Source: JAKLHL01 sp964411885
GTDB lineage: Bacteria; Bdellovibrionota; JAFGOL01
Assembly: GCA_964411885.1 (NCBI GenBank)
Contig: CAYPMK010000045.1
Coordinates: 1-10,730 of the forward strand
DNA length: 10,730 nucleotides
Direction of reading: 5' to 3'
Of the stretch, positions 5,993 through 10,730 are shown in pieces (the first letter of the stretch is position 1; every line of letters starts with the position of its first letter). Under the pieces are notes generated by a model. The model made no database searches, was not told the DNA's origin, and was given only the letters and a program-made list of their open reading frames with translations. Both the position numbers and the translations under genes were made by a program.

Positions 5993-7320
5993 ATGGCTAC
6001 CTTTAAACCAAGGTTAAAAGGGTTCTATGAGTTGCAACCCTATCACGTACAAGAAATACTGCTAGTATCTAGCATGTATGATGCTTTCATTTTTGAAGAG
6101 GACGGGCAACTTACAGAGAAAATTTTTAGCGAATTTACAGACTATCACCTTAACTATGCCCCAAGGGTAACTCAAGTTGAGTCTGCAGAAAAAGCCCTAG
6201 AGATGCTAAAGAGAAAAAACTATGACATGCTTATAACGACTCTTCAGCTTGAAGACGTAGATGTTGTAAAATTCTGTAAAGACATAAAAGTTCAGTACCC
6301 AAGAATATCAACTGTATTACTTACCCATGCACCATCCAGAATACCACCTATGCCAAAAGAAGAACTACAAAAAAGTTTTGATGGCATCTTTGCATGGAAT
6401 GGAGACACCAAGATCTTTCTTGCTATAATAAAATTAATAGAAGACAAACTTAACGTAAAACACGATACAGAAGTTGCAAATGTAAGGGTAATATTAGTCG
6501 TAGAAGATTCAATAAAGAATTACTCATCTTTTCTTCCACTACTGTATTTTGAGGTAATGGCACAAACAAAAGCACTAATTTCCGTTAGTCTTACAAGAGA
6601 GAACAAAATATTCAGGATGAGAACTCGTCCAAAAATAATGTTAGCAAGCGATTATGAGGACGCTCTAAAAATATGCAAGGAATATAAAGATTACCTAATA
6701 GGCATGATCTCTGACGTTAGATTCCCTAAAAACGGAAAAATAAATGCAGAGGCTGGATTAGAACTAATAAGAACTGTTAAAACAGAAATACCAGACCTTC
6801 CTGTAATACTGCATTCTAACGAACCAGAGAACAAAGAAAAAGCAGACCAGTTGGGAGCCTCTTTTATAGACAAAAACTCCCCATTAGTATTACAGGAACT
6901 CGGCAACTTTTTAAGACGAGATCTTGGTTTTGGCGAATTCATATTCAGAGTACCATCTGGAAATGTCGTTGGAACTGCAAGTAACCTAAAGGAACTAGAA
7001 GAACTATTAAAGACCGTACCTGATGAATCAATAAAATATCATGCTCAAAGGAACCACTTCTCTATTTGGCTTATGGCTAGAGGAGAATTCATACTTGCAA
7101 GTCAATTACGTCCAAGAAAAGTGGATGACTTTAATAGCATACAAGAACTAAGACGCGACCTTATCGACTCACTTTATGCTACAAGAAAAGAATCACAACA
7201 AGGTATTATAGCAGATTTTTCTTGTGATACTTTTAATGCAGAATGTAATTTTAACAGAATAGGTTCTGGTTCTCTAGGTGGTAAAGCAAGAGGAATAGCT
7301 TTTATAAATGCTTTATTAGC
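5993..7320 (+). CDS. Receiver/PEP-pyruvate-binding ATP-grasp protein, N-terminal part (cut by assembly gap)
   Basis: 442 residues up to the N run; the gene continues at 7421. Three parts are visible. Residues 17-152 are a receiver-like fold without phosphorylation residues: VSSMYD stands where the acidic pair should be, and TTLQ (82-85) where the phospho-Asp should be. Residues 164-310 form a second receiver with the full set: Glu171-Asp172 after VILVV, Asp241 in MISDVRFPKNG, Ser275 and Lys294 in FIDKNS. About 20 extra residues lie between the acidic pair and Asp241. After a linker containing YHAQRNHFSIWLMARGEF (349-366), GSGSLGGKARGIAF (424-437) begins the glycine-rich loop of the PPDK_N (PEP/pyruvate-binding) ATP-grasp domain. 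The architecture recalls proteins of roughly 1000 residues often annotated as PEP synthase in Bacteroidota. The start ATG has only a weak AAAG ribosome site. Function is probably phospho-signal-responsive, but unproven. Confidence 0.88.
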
Positions 7321-7420
7321 NNNNNNNNNNNNNNNNNNNNNNNNNNNNNNNNNNNNNNNNNNNNNNNNNNNNNNNNNNNNNNNNNNNNNNNNNNNNNNNN
7401 NNNNNNNNNNNNNNNNNNNN
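7321..7420. other. Assembly gap of 100 N inside the receiver/PEP-binding gene
   Basis: One hundred consecutive N break an otherwise continuous gene. The left part ends two bases into a codon (7319-7320) and the right part resumes with the third base of a codon (7421). If the gene is intact, the true gap must therefore be a multiple of three, and 100 is not. The run is a conventional placeholder of unknown length. The missing segment should hold the middle of the ATP-grasp domain. Confidence 0.95.
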
Positions 7421-8693
7421 TAGGCTCGAACAACTTATTAATGCAATAAAACTAACTTATGCTTCTGCGTATTATCAATCTGCAAAAGCATATCTTTCTG
7501 CAACATCTAACAGAATAGAAGAAGAAAAAATGGGAGTGATAGTACAGCAAATAGCTGGAAGAAAATACGAAGATCTTTTTTATCCTGATTTTTCTGGTGT
7601 GGTAAGAAGTATTAACTTTTTTCCTGTATCACACATGGAATACAACGACGGCATAGCATATGTATCACTTGGTCTAGGAAAATCCATAATGGAAGGGCAG
7701 AACACCTTACAGTTTTCTCCAAAATATCCAAAAATACTACCTCAATTAACAGCAGAAGATTTTTCCATAAAAAACACTCAAAGGGATTTTTATGCTCTCG
7801 ACATTAATAACACAAAACCTGAACTTTCTGTAGACGAGGGTTCTACATTAAGAAAAGAGAATTTAAACAGAGCAGAAAAAGATGGAACTCTTGAAATGTT
7901 AGGTAGCGTTTATGACCTTGAAAATGAAAGTATTAGAGATGGTATACATCATAATGGAATAAGATTCGTTTCTTTTGCTCACATATTAAAAGATGAAGTA
8001 TTTCCATTGAGTGATCTTTTAAACGACATCCTTGAATTAGGAAAAACAGGACTCGGTAGTCCAGTAGAAATAGAATTTGCAGTGGACCTTGCAAAGAACA
8101 AGAACGAAAAACATAAATTTTATTTCCTACAGATAAGGCCAATGATATCTGGCAAAGAATTAACAGAAATAGACCTTTCAGAAACAACTCACAGCAAACA
8201 AGTTTGCTCTAGCAGGCATGCACTTGGTAACGGAGTTATTAAGGATATAAAAGATATCGTCTATGTAAGGGCTAAAGACTTTAATCCAGCTAACACAAGA
8301 ACAATTGCAGAACAAATTGGAAACATAAACACTACTTTAAAAAATGGTGCAATATATATAGGTATAGGACGATGGGGAACCTCTGATCCTTGGTTAGGAA
8401 TTCCTGTTAACTGGGGGCAGATATCAAATGCAAAAGTATTAGTAGAAACAGCGTTAGATAATTTCAACATAGATCCATCCCACGGTTCTCATTTTTTCCA
8501 CAACATAAGTTCTCTTGGTATTGGATATTTAACTATTCCAGCAGGTAAATTCGAGGAATTTGTTGATTGGGACTGGCTTGAATCACAAACTGCAATATAT
8601 GAAACTCCACTTATAAAACATATACATTCAGAAACACCTTTTGAGGTAATACTTAACGGAAGAAAAGGAACAGCCAGCATATTAAAACCTTAA
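7421..8693 (+). CDS. Receiver/PEP-pyruvate-binding ATP-grasp protein, C-terminal part
   Basis: Continuation of the gene that starts at 5993. The frame is open from the gap edge: the first codons (7422 on) read RLEQLINAIKLTYASAYY, upstream of the first ATG at 7530, so 7530 is not a start. It gives 423 residues to the TAA at 8691-8693. MGVIVQQIAG followed by the segment ending VEIEFAVDL and FLQIRPM is the distal half of the PPDK_N ATP-grasp domain; the Glu of EIEFAV and the LQxRP end are family hallmarks. About 185 residues follow, including GRWGTSDPWLGIPVNWGQ and GSHFFHNISSLG. This tail is not the phosphohistidine (GGxxSHxA) or TIM-barrel domain of true PEP synthase, and neither is seen. The protein should bind ATP and perhaps pyruvate or PEP, but complete PEP synthase chemistry seems unlikely. 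No terminator hairpin is evident after the stop. Confidence 0.88.
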
Positions 8694-8730
8694 ATAAATC
8701 AAGCACTCCCCCTGCTAAACCTTCTTTATA

Positions 8731-8759
8731 TTTACATATCAACTATTTAGGACTATAAA
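8731..8759 (+). promoter_or_regulatory. Sigma-70-like promoter of gdhA
   Basis: TTTACA (8731-8736) and TATAAA (8754-8759) are separated by exactly 17 bases, each one mismatch from the TTGACA/TATAAT consensus. Transcription would start near 8766, leaving a leader of about 30 bases before the GTG at 8798, with AGGAGG at 8784-8789. It lies in the 104-base gap after the preceding gene. Confidence 0.6.
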
Positions 8760-8797
8760 GCATTCCTGTTTGCAAAATAATTTAGGAGGATATAGAC

Positions 8798-10138
8798 GTG
8801 TCTTACACAAATGAAGTTTTTGAGTCCGTTAAAAGAAGAAATCCTAATGAAATAGAATTTCTTCAGGCAGTAAGAGAAGTTTTTGATTCTTTAGAACCAG
8901 TTATCGAAAAACATCCTGAGTATCGTACAGCCAACATCCTAGAAAGGATAGTAGAGCCAGAAAGACAGATCATTTTTAGAGTTCCATGGATGGACGACAA
9001 AGGTAAAGTCCATGTCAACAGAGGTTTTAGAGTACAGTTCAATAGCGCTATAGGGCCATACAAAGGTGGAATAAGATTTCACCCATCAGTAACTTTAAGC
9101 ATAATAAAGTTCCTTGGTTTTGAACAGATATTTAAGAATGCACTAACTACACTTCCTATGGGTGGTGGAAAAGGTGGTTCTGATTTTGATCCTAAGGGAA
9201 AATCCGAAGCAGAAGTTATGCGTTTCTGTCAAAGTTTTATGACTGAGCTATTCAGGCATATAAATGCTGACGCTGACGTTCCTGCTGGAGATATAGGTGT
9301 TGGCGGAAGAGAAGTAGGATATATGTTTGGACAATACAAAAGACTAGCTAATAAATTCGAAGGCGTTCTCACCGGAAAAGGAAAAGATTGGGGTGGAAGT
9401 TTGATACGTCCAGAAGCAACTGGATACGGCGTAGTTTACTTTACTCAAGAAATGTTAAAGACCAAAGGTGAAAGCATGGAAGGCAAGACCGTTGCAATAT
9501 CTGGTTTTGGTAACGTTGCTTGGGGTGCCGCTCAAAAAGCAACACAGCTTGGAGCAAAAGTAGTTACTATATCTGGACCTGATGGTTTTGTTTACGACGA
9601 AAAAGGTATGGACGAAGAAAAAATAGCTTACATGTTAGAGATGAGAGCAAGTTGCAGAGATATGGTAAAAGATTATGCAGACAAATTTAGTGGTGTAAAA
9701 TTCACAGCAAGTAAACGTCCTTGGAGCGTTAAGTGTGATATAGCACTACCTTGTGCAACACAGAACGAGTTAGACGAGAACGATGCAAAAGAACTTATCA
9801 AGAACGGTTGTAAGTACATAACAGAAGGTTCCAACCTTTCATCTACATTAGAAGCCATGAAAGTAATAAGAGACAGCGGTATACTTTACTCACCTGGTAA
9901 AGCTTCTAATGCTGGTGGAGTTGCTTGTAGTGGTCTTGAAATGACACAGAACAGCATCAGGATGTCTTGGAGCAGAGAAGAAGTAGACGCCAAACTTCAA
10001 GGGATTATGAAGAGCATCCATAATGAATGCTTGAACACATCTAAAGAGTATGGCAGAAAGAGCGACTACGTATTTGGTGCCAACGTTGCTGGATTCAAAA
10101 AAGTTGCAGACTCTATGATAGCACAGGGTCTTGTGTAA
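8798..10138 (+). CDS. gdhA: Glutamate dehydrogenase, hexameric type
   Basis: A 446-residue cytoplasmic enzyme interconverting glutamate with 2-oxoglutarate and ammonia using NAD(P)H. Length and motifs match the bacterial hexameric class (about 450). Substrate-binding and catalytic blocks appear in order: GPYKGGIRFHP (86-96), FLGFEQIFKNALT (105-117), PMGGGKGGSDFDPKG (120-134) with the catalytic Lys125, and DVPAGDIGVGGREVGY (160-175) with Asp165. RPEATGYG (204-211) leads into the Rossmann domain with the dinucleotide loop SGFGNVAWG (235-243). The C-terminal PGKASNAGGVACSGLEM (366-382) completes the active site. I cannot decide NADP or NAD preference by eye. The start is GTG at 8798, set by AGGAGG at 8784-8789, eight bases ahead. 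It has its own promoter. Only 12 bases separate its stop from the TonB-family start. In a heterotroph it may work in ammonia assimilation or in amino-acid fermentation. Confidence 0.96.
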   Translation: MSYTNEVFESVKRRNPNEIEFLQAVREVFDSLEPVIEKHPEYRTANILERIVEPERQIIFRVPWMDDKGKVHVNRGFRVQFNSAIGPYKGGIRFHPSVTLSIIKFLGFEQIFKNALTTLPMGGGKGGSDFDPKGKSEAEVMRFCQSFMTELFRHINADADVPAGDIGVGGREVGYMFGQYKRLANKFEGVLTGKGKDWGGSLIRPEATGYGVVYFTQEMLKTKGESMEGKTVAISGFGNVAWGAAQKATQLGAKVVTISGPDGFVYDEKGMDEEKIAYMLEMRASCRDMVKDYADKFSGVKFTASKRPWSVKCDIALPCATQNELDENDAKELIKNGCKYITEGSNLSSTLEAMKVIRDSGILYSPGKASNAGGVACSGLEMTQNSIRMSWSREEVDAKLQGIMKSIHNECLNTSKEYGRKSDYVFGANVAGFKKVADSMIAQGLV

Positions 10139-10150
10139 TAAGGGATCAAT

Positions 10151-10730
10151 ATGTTAAATAATAAAAAACCCCGCTCGTTTATACGACGGGGTTTTTTATT
10201 GTCCGGAATACTCCACCTACTACCAATAGTCCTACTTTTTTTTGTTTTTGCAGATAACAGAACTACTAATGACAAAGAAGTAGATGCAAGCATTGTAAGC
10301 ATAAGTGGAGCAATAGGAGTTGATATAGGAGATGGAACTGGAAAAAAAGAACACAAAATAAATGCTAAACAAAATTCAAACTATGGTATCCCAGATAACA
10401 GCAATACTAACTTATCAACAGGAAATGGTTTAAGTGGGAGTGGTGGCGGTACTGGAATAAACGCTCCAACTACCTATGCAGGAGAGATAGTAAAAAAGAT
10501 ATATGAATATAAATATTATCCACCACAGGCAAAAGCGTTAAAACTTAGTGGCGTTAGTGAACTTGGATTTTCAATTAAGAAAGATGGAAATCTTAACGGT
10601 GAACCGAAAGTATTAAACACTAGTGGACATGAAATATTAGATAGGACTGCAATAAGGATAATAAAAAATTCAGCCCCTTTTCCCGCTTTTCCACAAAGCA
10701 TAAAAGAAAAGGAGCTGAATCTAAAAGTTA
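10151..10730 (+). CDS. TonB-family energy transducer (3' end beyond window)
   Basis: From ATG 10151, 193 codons remain open to the window edge. A short basic cytoplasmic tail (K5, K6, R8, R12, R13) leads into one membrane segment (about 14-34). This segment carries S18-x3-H22, the SxxxH motif through which TonB engages ExbB-ExbD, which strongly supports this start. A flexible Gly/Asn/Ser linker (about 35-105, with GSGGGTG) replaces the usual Pro-rich one. The C-terminal TonB fold runs from about residue 109: YYPPQAKALKLSGVSELGFS (122-141), KKDGN, LNTSGHEILDRTAIRII (155-171) and APFPAFP (175-181). TonB couples inner-membrane proton motive force to outer-membrane receptors, often for iron or cobalamin. 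The ribosome site AAGGG (10140-10144) is six bases ahead, immediately after the gdhA stop. A strong terminator hairpin lies inside codons 4-17. A TTG start at 10199 would lose the basic tail and has no ribosome site. Confidence 0.88.
   Translation, partial: MLNNKKPRSFIRRGFLLSGILHLLPIVLLFFVFADNRTTNDKEVDASIVSISGAIGVDIGDGTGKKEHKINAKQNSNYGIPDNSNTNLSTGNGLSGSGGGTGINAPTTYAGEIVKKIYEYKYYPPQAKALKLSGVSELGFSIKKDGNLNGEPKVLNTSGHEILDRTAIRIIKNSAPFPAFPQSIKEKELNLKV
10161..10199 (+). terminator. Strong intrinsic, bidirectional terminator inside the tonB-family start
   Basis: ATAAAAAACCCCG (10161-10173) pairs perfectly over 13 bases with CGGGGTTTTTTAT (10187-10199). The stem extends by TCGT/ACGA (10175-10178 with 10183-10186) past a bulged C, closing on loop TTAT. 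The G+C core followed by six T on the plus strand, mirrored by six A, is a textbook Rho-independent terminator able to work in both directions. It sits 22 bases after the gdhA stop, as expected for gdhA, yet also inside the coding start of the TonB-family gene (KKPRSFIRRGFL, residues 5-16). Confidence 0.88.

Noticed and set aside
7530..8693. Independent gene starting at ATG 7530
   Set aside because: The frame is open back to the N gap and those 36 upstream residues fit the same protein family, so this ATG is internal.
8702..8716. Hairpin AGCA...TGCT after the receiver/PEP-binding gene as a terminator
   Set aside because: Only four base pairs and no T tract follow; too weak to call.
10066..10356. 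Minus-strand open frame of 96 codons across the gdhA/tonB junction
   Set aside because: It is antisense to gdhA and the TonB-family gene and crosses the terminator; its translation matches nothing recognisable.

Overview
This is an A+T-rich stretch of bacterial DNA with dense coding, Ile codons mostly ATA and Arg codons mostly AGA. It comes from a draft or metagenome-derived assembly, because a 100-N scaffold gap (7321-7420) interrupts one gene. A TonB-family energy transducer at the right end and an exported alkaline phosphatase point to an organism with an outer membrane. FeoAB (ferrous iron uptake) and a hexameric-type glutamate dehydrogenase suit an anaerobe or amino-acid fermenter. I cannot fix the phylum. 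The tandem-receiver PEP/pyruvate-binding protein resembles proteins I know mainly from Bacteroidota, but gut lineages such as Elusimicrobiota or Deferribacterota would fit as well.

Layout. Positions 1-418 (minus) hold the 5' part of a DnaQ/DinG-type 3'-5' exonuclease gene. The intergenic region 419-692 contains a 149-bp palindromic, locally G+C-rich element (483-631) that looks like an unidentified structured RNA. Next comes a small zinc-ribbon protein gene (693-1067, plus). It converges on a five-gene minus-strand run, in transcription order: nitroreductase (5902-5372), alkaline phosphatase (5341-4193), SO_0444/ArsP-like metal permease (4196-3192), feoA (3152-2895) and feoB (2898-1078). Two junctions in the run are 4-base start/stop overlaps, so it reads as a metal and phosphate handling operon. 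Divergent from it, across an intergenic region with AT-rich palindromes (5919-5960), lies a large gene split by the N gap (5993-8693, plus). It encodes a pseudo-receiver, a receiver and an ATP-grasp PEP/pyruvate-binding domain, with no visible phosphohistidine or PEP-utilising catalytic domain.

A good sigma-70-like promoter (8731-8759) then precedes gdhA (8798-10138, plus). Twelve bases after gdhA stops, a TonB-family gene begins (10151, running off the window). The strong intrinsic terminator expected for gdhA (10161-10199) lies inside codons 4-17 of this tonB gene. That is the most striking architectural feature here, along with the structured element at 483-631. No tRNA, rRNA, CRISPR array, insertion sequence or phage gene was seen.
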